Shown in pieces: positions 52,102-60,713 of a stretch of DNA of 64,000 nt. The stretch spans positions 124,001 to 188,000 of the forward strand of contig CAVZJU010000009.1 in NCBI GenBank assembly GCA_963775695.1, written 5' to 3'. The notes under the pieces were generated by a model, which saw only the letters and a list, made by a program, of their open reading frames with translations, was not told the origin of the DNA and made no database searches. The position numbers and the translations under genes are program-made. The stretch's first letter is position 1. Each line of letters opens with the position of its first letter. This stretch comes from DATBLE01 sp963775695. Its GTDB lineage: Bacteria; Actinomycetota; Thermoleophilia; Gaiellales; Gaiellaceae.

Positions 52102-52836
52102 ATGATCCCTGTCGTGCGACGTCCTGCCGTCGTCGGTGGTGGTCTTGCCGCGTGCTTGATCGCGGCGGCGCTCTTCTACGCTGTGGAGGGGAGGGCGCAT
52201 CCTGCGGCCCGTTCGGCATCGGCGGCGCGGGTCGACCCGCATGTGGCCGCGGGCGCGCACGACTTCGTCCAGTTCGCCTGTGCGGCCTGCCACGGTTCGC
52301 TCGGACGTGGCGGCGTCTCTCCGTTCGTGCCCGCCCTCAGGCCCCTTGGAAAGACCCTCACCGTCCAGGCTCTGACCCGGATCATCACCCACGGTCTCGG
52401 CGAGTCGGCGAACCCGAAGCGGCCGTACATGCCGGTCTGGGGGCCGGTGATGTCGAAGCAGCAGGTGGCCGACCTCGTGTCCTACATCCGTGCCGGACTA
52501 CCTCCGGTTCAATACGCCACACCCGTCCCGGTTCCCGGTAACCAGGGGCCCGTGGTGGCGGGCATGGCCGCCTACGTTCACTACGGGTGCATCAACTGCC
52601 ACGGCCCGAACGGCCTCGGCGGTGTCCCGAACCCACAGTCGCCGGACAAGACGATCCCGCCGCTCTCCGGCCAGGACTTCCGGACGGAGTTCAACACCGA
52701 CGCGAAGATCCTCGCCGTGATCCGCTCGGGCAGTGTGATCGGCAAGCCGCCGATAACGAGCATGCCGCACTGGGCCGGGATCATCCCCAACTGGCAGCTG
52801 AAGGCGCTCGTCGCCTATCTGAAGACGCTCAAGTAA
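52102..52836 (+). CDS. dihaem membrane-anchored c-type cytochrome
   Basis: An N-terminal anchor (RRPAVVGGGLAACLIAAALFYAVEG) precedes two haem-binding CxxCH motifs, CAACH (Cys60/63, His64) and CINCH (Cys163/166, His167), with axial-ligand candidates MPVWG and SMPHW. It could carry electrons between a dehydrogenase and the terminal oxidase, outside the membrane. The ATG at 52102 follows GGGGAGG; an alternative start at 52048 gives 18 more residues. Length 244. It follows the P-type ATPase gene by 67 bases. Confidence 0.87.
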   Translation: MIPVVRRPAVVGGGLAACLIAAALFYAVEGRAHPAARSASAARVDPHVAAGAHDFVQFACAACHGSLGRGGVSPFVPALRPLGKTLTVQALTRIITHGLGESANPKRPYMPVWGPVMSKQQVADLVSYIRAGLPPVQYATPVPVPGNQGPVVAGMAAYVHYGCINCHGPNGLGGVPNPQSPDKTIPPLSGQDFRTEFNTDAKILAVIRSGSVIGKPPITSMPHWAGIIPNWQLKALVAYLKTLK

Positions 52837-52852
52837 GCCGGCTGCCCGAGGC

Positions 52853-53596
52853 TCAGCCGCGTCCGACGAACGGCATCTTCGTCGCCATCACCGTCATGAA
52901 CTGGACGTTCGCGTCCAGCGGTAGGGTCGCCATGTAGACGACTGCGCGGGCGACGTGAGCGACGTCGATCGTCGGCTCGGGCCGAATCGTCCCGTCGGGC
53001 TGGAGCACGCCGCCGGTGCGCATCGGCTCGGTCAGGTCGGTGTCGGCGTTGCCGATGTCGATCTGGCCGCAGGCGATGTCGAAGGCGCGGCCGTCGAGAG
53101 ACGTCGAGCGCGTCAATCCGGTGACGGCGTGCTTCGCCGCCGTGTACGCCGCCGACAGCGGGCGGGGCACGCTGGCGGAGATCGAGCCGTTGTTGATGAT
53201 CCGCCCGCCCTGCGGCGTCTGACGCTTCATCAGCCGAAAGGCGTGCTGGGTGCATAGAAACGCCCCGGTGAGGTTGGTCTCGATCACGGACGTCCAGGCG
53301 TCGAGGTCGAGGTCTTCGAGGGGGACGGCCGGGGCGCCGACGCCGGCGTTGTTGAAGAGCAGGTCGAGTCGGCCGAAGCGATCGTCGATCTCGGTGAAGA
53401 GCGCGGAGATCGACGCCGGCTCGCGGACGTCGCACGTGATCGCGACCGAGGACGGGCCAGCCTCGGCCGCGGCCAGCTCCAGAAGCTCGAGGCGGCGACC
53501 CGTGAGGACGACGGCGAAGCCTGCCTCGGCCAGCGCGATCGCCGACGCCCGGCCGATGCCGCTGCCCGCGCCCGTGACCACGGCAACCGGGCTCAC
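52853..53596 (-). CDS. SDR-family oxidoreductase
   Basis: Short-chain dehydrogenase with VAVVTGAGSGIGRASAIAL (NAD(P) motif), NNAGVGA, and the Ser...YxxxK active site NNGSISASVPRPLSAAYTAAKH. Starts with GTG (53594-53596) and overlaps the upstream epimerase by 4 bases, so both belong to one operon. Length 247 residues. Substrate is open; its partner suggests sugar acid metabolism. Confidence 0.92.
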   Translation of the reverse strand: MSPVAVVTGAGSGIGRASAIALAEAGFAVVLTGRRLELLELAAAEAGPSSVAITCDVREPASISALFTEIDDRFGRLDLLFNNAGVGAPAVPLEDLDLDAWTSVIETNLTGAFLCTQHAFRLMKRQTPQGGRIINNGSISASVPRPLSAAYTAAKHAVTGLTRSTSLDGRAFDIACGQIDIGNADTDLTEPMRTGGVLQPDGTIRPEPTIDVAHVARAVVYMATLPLDANVQFMTVMATKMPFVGRG

Positions 53597-54585
53597 GTCC
53601 GGGCTGCTCCGATCCGGCTGCCGAGTTCGTCCTCGACGTAGACACGAACGATCTCGTCGAAGCTCGCCTCCGCCCGGAACCCCAGCGCCTGGGCGCGCTG
53701 CGCGGCGAATCGGCCCGGCCAGGTCCGCACGATCCGCAGTATCCGCTCGTCCGGTTCCCGCCGGATGAGCCGGACGGCGTCGTCGCCGCCGGCCCGGCGC
53801 AGCGCCTCGATCTGCTCGGCCACCGTTGCCGAGACTCCGGGCATCGTCACGCAGCGGCGGTCGCCGAGCGCGGCCTCGTCGAGCTCCGCCGCCCGGACGA
53901 GGAACTCGACCGCCGCGCGCGGAGAGGCGAACCAGTGCCGGATGTCGTCGGGGACCGGCAGGACGGCTTCACGGCCGTTCAGGGGTTCGCGGATGATGCT
54001 CGAGAAGAACGAGGACGCAGCCAGGTTCGGCTCGCCCGGCCGGACGCAGATCGTGGGCAGCCGAATCGCGACCCCGTCCACGAACCCGCGCCGTGTGTAG
54101 TCGGACAGCAGCAGCTCGGCGATCGCCTTCTGCGTGCCGTAGCTCGTCAACGGTGTCGTGCCGTGGTCGTCGCCGATCGCCTCCGGGTAGGGCGGGCCGA
54201 AGACGGCGATCGACGAGGTGAAGACCAACCGCGGGCGATACGCCGTGCCTGCGGCGTGAACGGCGTCGAGCAGCTGCCGCGTTCCCTCCAGGTTGGTGCG
54301 GTAGCCCTTCTCGAAGTCGGCCTCGGCCTCGCCGGAAACGACGGCGGCCAGATGGAAGACGACGTCGGGCCGGCCGGAGAGCAGCTCGCGGGCGACACCC
54401 GGATCGGCGAGGTCGGCAGCGGCATTCTCGACCTCGAAGCCTTGGGCGGTCGGTGCCGTCGGCTCGACGACATCGGCGAGTACCGCGTGCGAGATGCGAT
54501 CGCCGCCGAGCATGCCGTCCAGCGTCAGGCGCGCGACGAGCTTGCGACCGAGCATGCCCGCCGCGCCTACGACAGCGATCCGCAC
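53593..54585 (-). CDS. NAD-dependent epimerase/dehydratase (D-erythronate dehydrogenase-like)
   Basis: Extended SDR with IAVVGAAGMLGRKLVARLT, STSSIAVFG and a YGTQKAIAELLLSDYTRRG active site (YxxxK). The arrangement RLPTICVRPGEPNLAASSFFSSIIREPLNGREAVLPVPDDIRHWFASPRAAVEFLVRA matches DenD-type D-erythronate dehydrogenases and related sugar-acid enzymes. Begins with GTG at 54583-54585, 330 residues. Overlaps the downstream SDR gene by 4 bases. Confidence 0.87.
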   Translation of the reverse strand: MRIAVVGAAGMLGRKLVARLTLDGMLGGDRISHAVLADVVEPTAPTAQGFEVENAAADLADPGVARELLSGRPDVVFHLAAVVSGEAEADFEKGYRTNLEGTRQLLDAVHAAGTAYRPRLVFTSSIAVFGPPYPEAIGDDHGTTPLTSYGTQKAIAELLLSDYTRRGFVDGVAIRLPTICVRPGEPNLAASSFFSSIIREPLNGREAVLPVPDDIRHWFASPRAAVEFLVRAAELDEAALGDRRCVTMPGVSATVAEQIEALRRAGGDDAVRLIRREPDERILRIVRTWPGRFAAQRAQALGFRAEASFDEIVRVYVEDELGSRIGAART

Positions 54586-54776
54586 AGCCGCGGACCGTAC
54601 CGCTTCCGCGAGGGCTCACGTGGAGGCCCGGCGGCCTCGACGAGCGCGGCCCGGGCCGCCCGGAGTGGCCCAGGCGCATCATTCAGTAGTTCTTGCTGAT
54701 GGCGAGCCGCCGGCAGTGGAATAGATGTCGTCTCCAGTGGGGCTCTCTGCAATGCCCCTGATTTGTGGAGGTGGCG

Positions 54777-55061
54777 ATGTTCACCTATGTCGAGTTGTTC
54801 AAGACGGCGCCCATTGCCCGAGAGCATCTCAAGCAGATGCCGGACTACTTCGAGAAGATCCGGGAGATCGTCGAGGCCGAGGGTGGCACGGTCGAGCGGT
54901 TCCTCGCGATCATGGGCCCGTGGGAGTACCTGGGCATCTTCACGTATCCGGATCTCGAGGCTGCTTTCCGCGTCCTCGCGAAGATCGCAAAGCTCGAGGC
55001 CTTCGAGACGGAGACATTCCCGGCCGAGAACGTCGAGGTCTTCTTCAAGACGCTCGTCTAG
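54777..55061 (+). CDS. GYD-domain protein (MTH538-like)
   Basis: 94 residues: MFTYVELFKTAPIAREHLKQMPDYFEKIREIVEAEGGTVERFLAIMGPWEYLGIFTYPDLEAAFRVLAKIAKLEAFETETFPAENVEVFFKTLV, with the GPWEYLGIFTYPD block typical of GYD proteins. Dimeric ferredoxin-like fold, unknown function. TGGAGGTGGCG upstream places the ATG at 54777. A strong terminator hairpin follows. Confidence 0.85.
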   Translation: MFTYVELFKTAPIAREHLKQMPDYFEKIREIVEAEGGTVERFLAIMGPWEYLGIFTYPDLEAAFRVLAKIAKLEAFETETFPAENVEVFFKTLV

Positions 55062-55096
55062 AGCATTCCGGCCCGCGCACGGGCCACGGCCGTTCT

Positions 55097-55124
55097 GGGA
55101 CGCCGCCTGACTGGGCGGCGTCCC
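55097..55124 (+). terminator. 11-bp hairpin terminator after the GYD gene
   Basis: GGGACGCCGCC pairs exactly with GGCGGCGTCCC around TGACTG, 36 bases after the GYD stop, followed by CC-rich sequence. Good terminator for the + strand. Confidence 0.7.
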
Positions 55125-55316
55125 CCGTTACAGCGGGAGCCAGGCTCAGCGAGGAGCGGCGCCGGCTCTGCCGGGAGGCTGGTTCGGCGTGGTCGACCGT
55201 CGCGCTCGACCGGCCGCCGAATGCGCGACGCTCGCGGCGTGAGTCCATGCCGAGGCGACCCGATGGACGCGTCGCTCGTCCGGGCGGGCGAGGGCAAGTG
55301 GACGCTCGCCCGGACG

Positions 55317-55463
55317 CATCCGCTTGAAGAAGACATACTTGCCGACCTCGACGAGGCCGAGGTACGTGCCGATCATCAGCGCCAGCGCGCCGAGAAAGGA
55401 CGCGGGCAGCGCCGTGAAGCCGAACACGTCTGCGAGGGGTGAGTAGGGGATCGCGACTCCGAG
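55317..55463 (-). pseudogene. C-terminal remnant of a Mg2+/cation P-type ATPase
   Basis: On the minus strand, about 49 residues read VAIPYSPLADVFGFTALPASFLGALALMIGTYLGLVEVGKYVFFKRM. This matches the last two helices of MgtA/PacL-type P-type ATPases (PYSPLA..LGFTPLPL.YF...YLGLVEV.K). The rest of the gene is absent; flanking sequence in the frame is unrelated. It may be a relic of a duplicated pump like the one at 49842. Confidence 0.5.
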
Positions 55464-55613
55464 TGCACCCTTGCGATCGCACGCGAAGGCGGCAGCGACC
55501 ACGCGAGCCTCACCCGCTGGTGGCGGCCCTGGCATCACCGAATCGGCAAGGCAGGCTGACGCGATCAACGGGCCAGGCGAGGTGTGCTCGACCGGCCCGA
55601 GCCTTGCCGGCTG

Positions 55614-56420
55614 CTACCGCGTCCTGCCCGCTTCGGCAGCCGGCGCGGGTTCGATATCGCGCGGGAGCGAAACACGCTCGCCGTGGCGGTCGAGATAGAG
55701 AATCGGCTTCGTCCCGAGCCTGGTCTCATTCGCGCGGTAGACACACCGGATCACCGGCACGACGTCCATGAAGAAGCCGATCGCGGGCGAGTGGATCACG
55801 CCGGCTTCGACGCTCTCGACCTCGGCACCGCGCACCTCCTCCGGGACGAAGCCTGCTCTGACGACAGTCGCCAGGACCTTCGCCTCGGCGAGAACGGCCG
55901 GAAACAGGTGGGGCCAGTGGATCTCGAGATAGCCGATCGCTCCCTTCTCCGTCAGCCCGACGACCGCATGCGACGACCAGACCGGCACGCCGGCCGCCCG
56001 CCGCTCGGCGCGCGCGAGCTTTCGCAGCAGCTCGGGTCGCTCGACGCGGACCTCGCCCGACTTCAGGCGCTCCGCAACGGTTCCACGCTCCGAGACGACC
56101 TTGATCCGCCGGATCTCGGCGTCGGGAATCCTGGCAGCACGCAGGATCTTGCGGGCGCGGGCGGCCAGGTCTTTGTTCGGGCCGGTCCAGGCTCCTGCTT
56201 TCCGCGCGTACCCGTAGGTCTCGTCCCTCGCGAAGATGGTGAGGCTGTCGCGGCGCTGGCTGAACGTGAGCGTCTTCGTTCGGACACCTGAAATGTTCGC
56301 GGCGCTCGCAAACGTCGGCCTCTTGCCGAGGTCGAATCCCGCGATTCGGCTCGCCGACCTGATCAGCTCTGGAGCCTCGAGCCTGGAAAGAGCACGCTCG
56401 TTCGGAGACTGATCGGCCAC
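55614..56420 (-). CDS. protein of unknown function coupled to the DUF6345-like gene (268 aa)
   Basis: No family recognised. FARDETYGYARKAGAWTGPNKDLAARARKILRAARIPDAEIRRIKVVSERGTVAERLKSGEVRVERPELLRKLARAERRAAGVPVWSSHAVVGLTEKGAIGYLEIHWPHLFPAVLAEAKVLA is a mixed alpha/beta region with no catalytic motif I know. Both termini are polar. The GTG start is fixed by coupling: the preceding gene ends TAG where this begins TAGTG. The pair is probably a functional unit. N-terminal signal and membrane segments are absent. Confidence 0.7.
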   Translation of the reverse strand: MADQSPNERALSRLEAPELIRSASRIAGFDLGKRPTFASAANISGVRTKTLTFSQRRDSLTIFARDETYGYARKAGAWTGPNKDLAARARKILRAARIPDAEIRRIKVVSERGTVAERLKSGEVRVERPELLRKLARAERRAAGVPVWSSHAVVGLTEKGAIGYLEIHWPHLFPAVLAEAKVLATVVRAGFVPEEVRGAEVESVEAGVIHSPAIGFFMDVVPVIRCVYRANETRLGTKPILYLDRHGERVSLPRDIEPAPAAEAGRTR

Positions 56421-57172
56421 TACTCAGTCCGCCACTTCCAGGCAAACCAGTTCGGAACCGGGTTGGAGCGGCCGTCGGTGATCCGCTCGTTCTCCCGACG
56501 ATCGATCGCATCGTTGCGGTCTCTGCCTGCCGCCAGGGCGACGGCGGAGCAGCCCGACTGGATGTCGATCGTCCCCGAGTCCATCCACGCGTCGCCGACG
56601 CTTTCCTGCGGGAACAGCCAAGACAGCGGCCCGGGAAGCCCCGCCGTGCGAGCGCCGAACTGCGGCCCGCGGTCCGGGCTGTTCAGTGTGTCGGCGCTGG
56701 CCGTCCCCGAGTGACCGACTGCCATGTGCAGTCCCGCGAACACCGGGAACCAGTTGTTCGCCAGCGAAACGAGGTCCATCGGACAGGAGGCGTCCACGAA
56801 GAGGAACCTCAGCTTTCCCGGCGAGTTCCCCCAGCGCGACTTGTTGCCGATGTTGACGGTGTTCGGGGTGCCGAAGTTCCCGCAGACGGTGATGAAGTCG
56901 GGGTCGGACGCAGAGGGCGGGTTCTGGCAGATTCCGTGACCGTTGTAGAAGTAGATGTCCGGCAGGTCGCTGCCACCGGAGGGATCGATGTCCCCGCCGT
57001 CGTCACGAAAGTCGGCGCCCCAGACGTCACCGTTCTCCCAGCGGGTCACGGCGGTATGACCTGCGAAGAAGTAGAACGCCGCGAAGCCTCGCGTCGACGT
57101 GATGCAGAACGGCAAGTCCGGGCCCCCGCATTTGGGGACATACGTCGCGACCCCACCCGTGGAAAAGCGCAT
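56420..57172 (-). CDS. DUF6345-like protein (caspase-like/gingipain-like fold possible)
   Basis: 250 residues, with the segments GFAAFYFFAGHTAVTRWENGDVWGADF, DIYFYNGHG and GKLRFLFVDASCPMDLVSLANNWFPVFAGLHMAVGHSGTASAD. The ..FYNGHG...FLFVDASC order (His then Cys about 60 residues later) resembles DUF6345 and, more distantly, CHF-type caspase/gingipain peptidases where His-Gly and Ala-Cys carry the dyad. The ATG is at 57170-57172. Its stop overlaps the downstream start by 1 base. If it is a peptidase, the coupled protein could be its substrate or inhibitor; this is inference. Confidence 0.6.
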   Translation of the reverse strand: MRFSTGGVATYVPKCGGPDLPFCITSTRGFAAFYFFAGHTAVTRWENGDVWGADFRDDGGDIDPSGGSDLPDIYFYNGHGICQNPPSASDPDFITVCGNFGTPNTVNIGNKSRWGNSPGKLRFLFVDASCPMDLVSLANNWFPVFAGLHMAVGHSGTASADTLNSPDRGPQFGARTAGLPGPLSWLFPQESVGDAWMDSGTIDIQSGCSAVALAAGRDRNDAIDRRENERITDGRSNPVPNWFAWKWRTE

Positions 57173-57301
57173 CGCCTATCCGACCTCCGGCTGCAAGTGC
57201 CACGGCGCCGACGCCGGCGTGCCAGACGCCGTTGGTCTGTCGGACGCTAGGTCACATCCATGCTTCTGTCAAACGGCCCGCCTGGTCGTCCGGCCAAGGC
57301 C

Positions 57302-58414
57302 CTACTGCGCTGCCAGCAGCCGCCCCGCGGCGAGAGCCAGGACCCGCGCGATCGCCAGGGCGCACTCCTCGCCGTCCTGCGCGAATTGCCCGGCGCCTTC
57401 GTCCGTGTGGAACGCCCAGCCGCCCGGACGACCGATGCCGATGAGCGCCGACGGGACCCTCTGTGAGACGTTGCCGAAGTCGGTGCCGAACGGGAGCCGG
57501 CCGGGATCGTCGACGAACTCGCCTCCGAGTGCCAGCACCGCCTCCTTCACCGCCTGCGTCACCTCGGCGTCCGGCCGCAGGCCGCACACGACAGGGTCGG
57601 TCGACCAGACCGCGTCGGGCAGTGCCGTCCGCAGCGGCGCGGCGAGCTCGTCCAGCCCTGCCTCCTCGTCCGCGCGGAGGAGGAAGTGGATCCGCACGAC
57701 GAGGCCGCCACCTTCCTCGACGTCGCCGTCGAGCGCGATGTGCTCGACGATCGCGTCGGCCGGAGGGAGCGACTTGACCGCCGCGATCGCGGTGAGCACC
57801 GCCTCGGTCGGGGATTCCGGCTCACCCGTGAGCGACCGGATTCCCGCGATCATCGCCCGATCGCGTCGCATCCAGCGTGAGCGGAGGAAGACGGTGTCCT
57901 CGAACTCGGGGTGCGCGTAGAGCGCGGCGTCGATCCCGTCCCAGAGCCCGGCCGCCGCGGAGACGGCCTTGCCGCCGCCGATCTCGACCGTCAGCGGAGC
58001 CGGGATCTCGTCGGCGGGGCAGCCGAAGACCACGAGTGACCCGGGCAGCTCCTCCCGGAGGTCGGCGAATGCGAGCGCCGTCGCGATCACGCCGGCCGGA
58101 ATCGCATCGTGCCCACACGAGTGCACCGGCTCGATCGAGCCGTCCGGACGGAAGACAGGGACAGCGTCGTAGAGAGCCACGAGTCCGACCGACCGTCCGG
58201 GCGCCGAGCCGCGCAGAGTAGCGCGGAAGGCAGTCTCCATCCCGGCCACGCCGCGCTCCACCTCCAGCCCGGCGTCCTCGAGGACGCCGCAGAGGTAGCG
58301 CGAGCAGTCGCGCTCCTCGTGGGACAACTCGGGATGCTCGTGCACGAAGCGGTGCGCCGCAAGTGCGGCCTCCCGCTTGGACTCGATCACAGCAAGGATC
58401 CGCTGGTCGTCCAC
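57302..58414 (-). CDS. M20-family amidohydrolase
   Basis: Zinc aminoacylase/carboxypeptidase family. VALYDAVPVFRPDGSIEPVHSCGHDAIPAGVIATAL contains the metal-binding SCGHD; DAALYAHPEFEDTVFL and the final PFGTDFGNVSQRVPSALIGIGRPGGWAFHTDEG contain further ligands. Cytosolic, 370 residues from GTG at 58412-58414, preceded by GAGGAGG. Last gene of the catabolic operon, one base after CoxG. Could cleave an amide made in the pathway. Confidence 0.88.
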   Translation of the reverse strand: MDDQRILAVIESKREAALAAHRFVHEHPELSHEERDCSRYLCGVLEDAGLEVERGVAGMETAFRATLRGSAPGRSVGLVALYDAVPVFRPDGSIEPVHSCGHDAIPAGVIATALAFADLREELPGSLVVFGCPADEIPAPLTVEIGGGKAVSAAAGLWDGIDAALYAHPEFEDTVFLRSRWMRRDRAMIAGIRSLTGEPESPTEAVLTAIAAVKSLPPADAIVEHIALDGDVEEGGGLVVRIHFLLRADEEAGLDELAAPLRTALPDAVWSTDPVVCGLRPDAEVTQAVKEAVLALGGEFVDDPGRLPFGTDFGNVSQRVPSALIGIGRPGGWAFHTDEGAGQFAQDGEECALAIARVLALAAGRLLAAQ

Positions 58415-58415
58415 G

Positions 58416-58958
58416 CTACCTCCTCGATCGCCGGAACAGAGAACGCCAGAGGGCACCGAACAGAAGGCGCAAGCCTCCGAGGGGCGCGGCTGCAGGGGGC
58501 GCCCCGGACGGCGCATCGGCCAGCTTCGCCGCGATGCACTGCGCGAACCGCGACGTGAGGCTGCCGGCGACCTCGGCGACGACCCCTCGCCCGTACTGGG
58601 CGACGGCGCCGCGGAGGGTGAGGTCGGTGGCGATGTCGACGTGGGTGCCGGCGTCCATTGCCGACAACCGGGACTCGATCGTCGCGTCTGCGCTGCCGCG
58701 GCCTTTCGCCTCGCGAGCCTTGACCGAGAGCACGACGCGACCGCCCGCCTCGTCCATCTCCTCGCGCACGACGTCCGCCAGCAACTGAAGGGCGATCGGC
58801 CCGAGCTTGACCTGCAGCGTCGCCTTCCACGTGTTCTCCCCGGTGACCTCGACGAGCTCGGCGCCGGGCATGCACGGGACGACCTCGGGCACATCGTTCA
58901 GCAGGCGCCAGGCGTCCTCGGGCGAGGCCGGCACGTCGAAGGCGTTCTCGAGCCGCAT
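58416..58958 (-). CDS. coxG: CoxG/SRPBCC-type carbon monoxide dehydrogenase subunit G-like protein
   Basis: 180 residues: NAFDVPASPEDAWRLLNDVPEVVPCMPGAELVEV and VKLGPIALQLLADVVREEMDEAGGRVVLSVKAREAKGRGSADATIESRLS are the CoxG/SRPBCC_CoxG signature. In other bacteria CoxG anchors or helps mature Mo-Cu CO dehydrogenase or related xanthine dehydrogenase-type hydroxylases. The C-terminal LFGALWRSLFRRSRR is a basic amphipathic tail that may touch the membrane. Its presence fits with the molybdenum hydroxylase at the right edge of the window. Starts ATG 58956-58958 and overlaps the lipoprotein gene by 1 base. Confidence 0.85.
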   Translation of the reverse strand: MRLENAFDVPASPEDAWRLLNDVPEVVPCMPGAELVEVTGENTWKATLQVKLGPIALQLLADVVREEMDEAGGRVVLSVKAREAKGRGSADATIESRLSAMDAGTHVDIATDLTLRGAVAQYGRGVVAEVAGSLTSRFAQCIAAKLADAPSGAPPAAAPLGGLRLLFGALWRSLFRRSRR

Positions 58959-59296
58959 CAGGAGGTGACGATCGTCGCCGGCGGCGCACGGTTGTCGCGC
59001 TGACAGGGAATAGCGGGGTCGTCGTGGTCGCTGTAGAGGTGTCCGTGCCGGAGGACGATGCAGTACGCCTCGATGTGGGGATCGCCGAAGTTGACGTTGC
59101 AGCGGACGATCGCGGCGCCATGGAAGGATCTGCCCGAGTGCAGGCACGCCACCCACCGGTAGGAGAGATGCTTCCCGTCGAGGTACTCGACCATCAGCTT
59201 CTTCGCCTTCGGTGGCGTCGTCGCCTCGTACGTGGACGAGCTGCCCCCGCATCCCGCGAGCAGGACGGCGAAGAGAACGACGACCGCGGGCTTCAC
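58958..59296 (-). CDS. putative lipoprotein in the catabolic operon (112 aa)
   Basis: MKPAVVVLFAVLLAGC is a typical type II signal with lipobox LAGC. The mature domain has four more Cys (WVACLH, VRCNV, AYCIVL, IPCQRD) that could form disulfides outside the membrane, and its sequence LSYRWVACLHSGRSFHGAAIVRCNVNFGDPHIEAYCIVLRHGHLYSDH is not one I recognise. Overlaps the dehydrogenase gene (4 bases) and CoxG gene (1 base), so it must be part of the operon. Confidence 0.72.
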   Translation of the reverse strand: MKPAVVVLFAVLLAGCGGSSSTYEATTPPKAKKLMVEYLDGKHLSYRWVACLHSGRSFHGAAIVRCNVNFGDPHIEAYCIVLRHGHLYSDHDDPAIPCQRDNRAPPATIVTS

Positions 59297-60324
59297 GGCC
59301 GCAGCACGACCTTCGTCGCCTCGCGCGAGTCGAACAGCCGGTAGGCCTCCGCCGCGTCGGCGAGGGGCATGCGGTGTGTGACCACGGGGGTCGGATCCAG
59401 CTCTCCGGCTGCGAGCTGCTCGAGCAGAAGCGCGCCGTCCGCGGTCGGGTCGCCGATCGAGAAGCGAACGGTCAGCTCCCGCTCGAACATCAGGGCATTG
59501 TCGAGCGGATAGTCCGGCTCGAAGTGGGCCCCGACCACGGAGACGACCCCGCGGCCGCGCGCGAGCCTCAGCGAGGCGTCGAGCCCGGCAGGGCTACCGG
59601 CCGCCTCGATCACGACATCCGCGCCCAGCCCGCCCGTCGCCTCCAGGACCGCGTCGGCGGCCCGCGCAGGCTCGACCGGCTCTGCCCCGAGTGCCCCGGC
59701 AAGCCTCCGCCGCTCCGCCACGCCGTCGACTGCGATCAGCCGGCCCGCGATCCCCTTGGCGCAGAGGATCGCCATGAGCCCGACCGGCCCGCAACCGACG
59801 ATGACGACCGTGTCGCCCGCCGCGACCCCGCCGCGGACGACTGCGCCGTAGCCCGTCGGGAGGATGTCGGCCAGGAAGACGGCCGCCTCGTCGCTGACCT
59901 CGTCCGGCAGCGCCCGGAGCGCACGGTCGGCCTGCGGCACCCGGACGAGCTCGGCCTGACCACCGTCGAGTCGGGGGTAAACGCCCGAGTAGCCGAACAG
60001 CGACCGGTTGTCGCACTGTGTCACGCGGCCGGCGCGGCAGGACGGGCACGTCCCGTCCGAGATCATGCTCGCATTGACGACCCGTTGCCCCCGGCGCAGG
60101 CGGCGCACATCCGCTCCGACCTCGACCACCTCGCCCGCGAACTCGTGGCCGAGCACGGTTCCGGACTCGAAGCCGGGCGTCATCCCGTGGTAGGGGAAGA
60201 GGTCGGCGCCGCAGATCGCGGTTGCGCGGACCGCTACCACCGCGTCGCCCGGGTCGAGGATCGTCGGATCCGCCACCTCGTCCACCTCGACGTCGCCGGG
60301 CGCTCTGAGGACGACCGCCTTCAC
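59293..60324 (-). CDS. zinc-dependent alcohol/polyol dehydrogenase (MDR family)
   Basis: MDR-type NAD(P)-dependent dehydrogenase, 343 residues from GTG at 60322-60324. The catalytic-zinc region AICGADLFPYHG...GHEFAGEVVEVG is intact. The structural-zinc loop reads SDGTCPSCRAGRVTQC, with three of the usual four Cys (Asp replaces the first), so it may lack that zinc. VVIVGCGPVGLMAI is the Rossmann motif and VDGVAERR a likely NAD site. Overlaps VOC and lipoprotein genes by 4 bases each. Confidence 0.88.
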   Translation of the reverse strand: MKAVVLRAPGDVEVDEVADPTILDPGDAVVAVRATAICGADLFPYHGMTPGFESGTVLGHEFAGEVVEVGADVRRLRRGQRVVNASMISDGTCPSCRAGRVTQCDNRSLFGYSGVYPRLDGGQAELVRVPQADRALRALPDEVSDEAAVFLADILPTGYGAVVRGGVAAGDTVVIVGCGPVGLMAILCAKGIAGRLIAVDGVAERRRLAGALGAEPVEPARAADAVLEATGGLGADVVIEAAGSPAGLDASLRLARGRGVVSVVGAHFEPDYPLDNALMFERELTVRFSIGDPTADGALLLEQLAAGELDPTPVVTHRMPLADAAEAYRLFDSREATKVVLRP

Positions 60325-60713
60325 GGTGCCGGCTGCTCGATCTCGACGAGGTATCCGTCGGGGTCGACGCAGAAGAACCGGCAGCCGCCCCACGGAGGCT
60401 CGTACGGATCGGCGAGGAAGCGAACGCCGGCCCCGGCCAGCCGCCGGTGCTCGGCACGTGCGTCGGCGACCTCGACGACGAGCACGACGTCGGCGCGGGA
60501 CGGATCGGCCGGCGCGGCGAGCTCGACCCCGGGCCGGTCCTCGGCCGGATGGCCCTGCTCCGCCAGCGACACCCTGGCACCGGCGAGGACGAGCGTGGCG
60601 TACGGCGGGTCGTCGTAGAGAGCCTCGACTTCGAAGCCGATGTGGTCGCGGTAGAACGAGACCGACCGCTCGACGTCGGCGACCGCGAGTATGGCGCCCG
60701 CCCGCCGCGCCAT
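60321..60713 (-). CDS. VOC (glyoxalase/dioxygenase-fold) family protein
   Basis: 130 residues, one full VOC module: AGAILAVADVERSVSFYRDHIGFEVEALYDDPPYATLVLAG and CRFFCVDPDGYLVEIEQP. It could be an isomerase, an extradiol-type enzyme or a resistance protein; metal-ligand residues are not assigned. ATG 60711-60713 overlaps the SDR stop by 1 base; its stop overlaps the dehydrogenase by 4 bases. Confidence 0.85.
   Translation of the reverse strand: MARRAGAILAVADVERSVSFYRDHIGFEVEALYDDPPYATLVLAGARVSLAEQGHPAEDRPGVELAAPADPSRADVVLVVEVADARAEHRRLAGAGVRFLADPYEPPWGGCRFFCVDPDGYLVEIEQPAP

Noticed and set aside
53935..54699. A + strand frame antisense to the DenD-like gene.
   Set aside because: Shadow of the epimerase gene; no recognisable domain.
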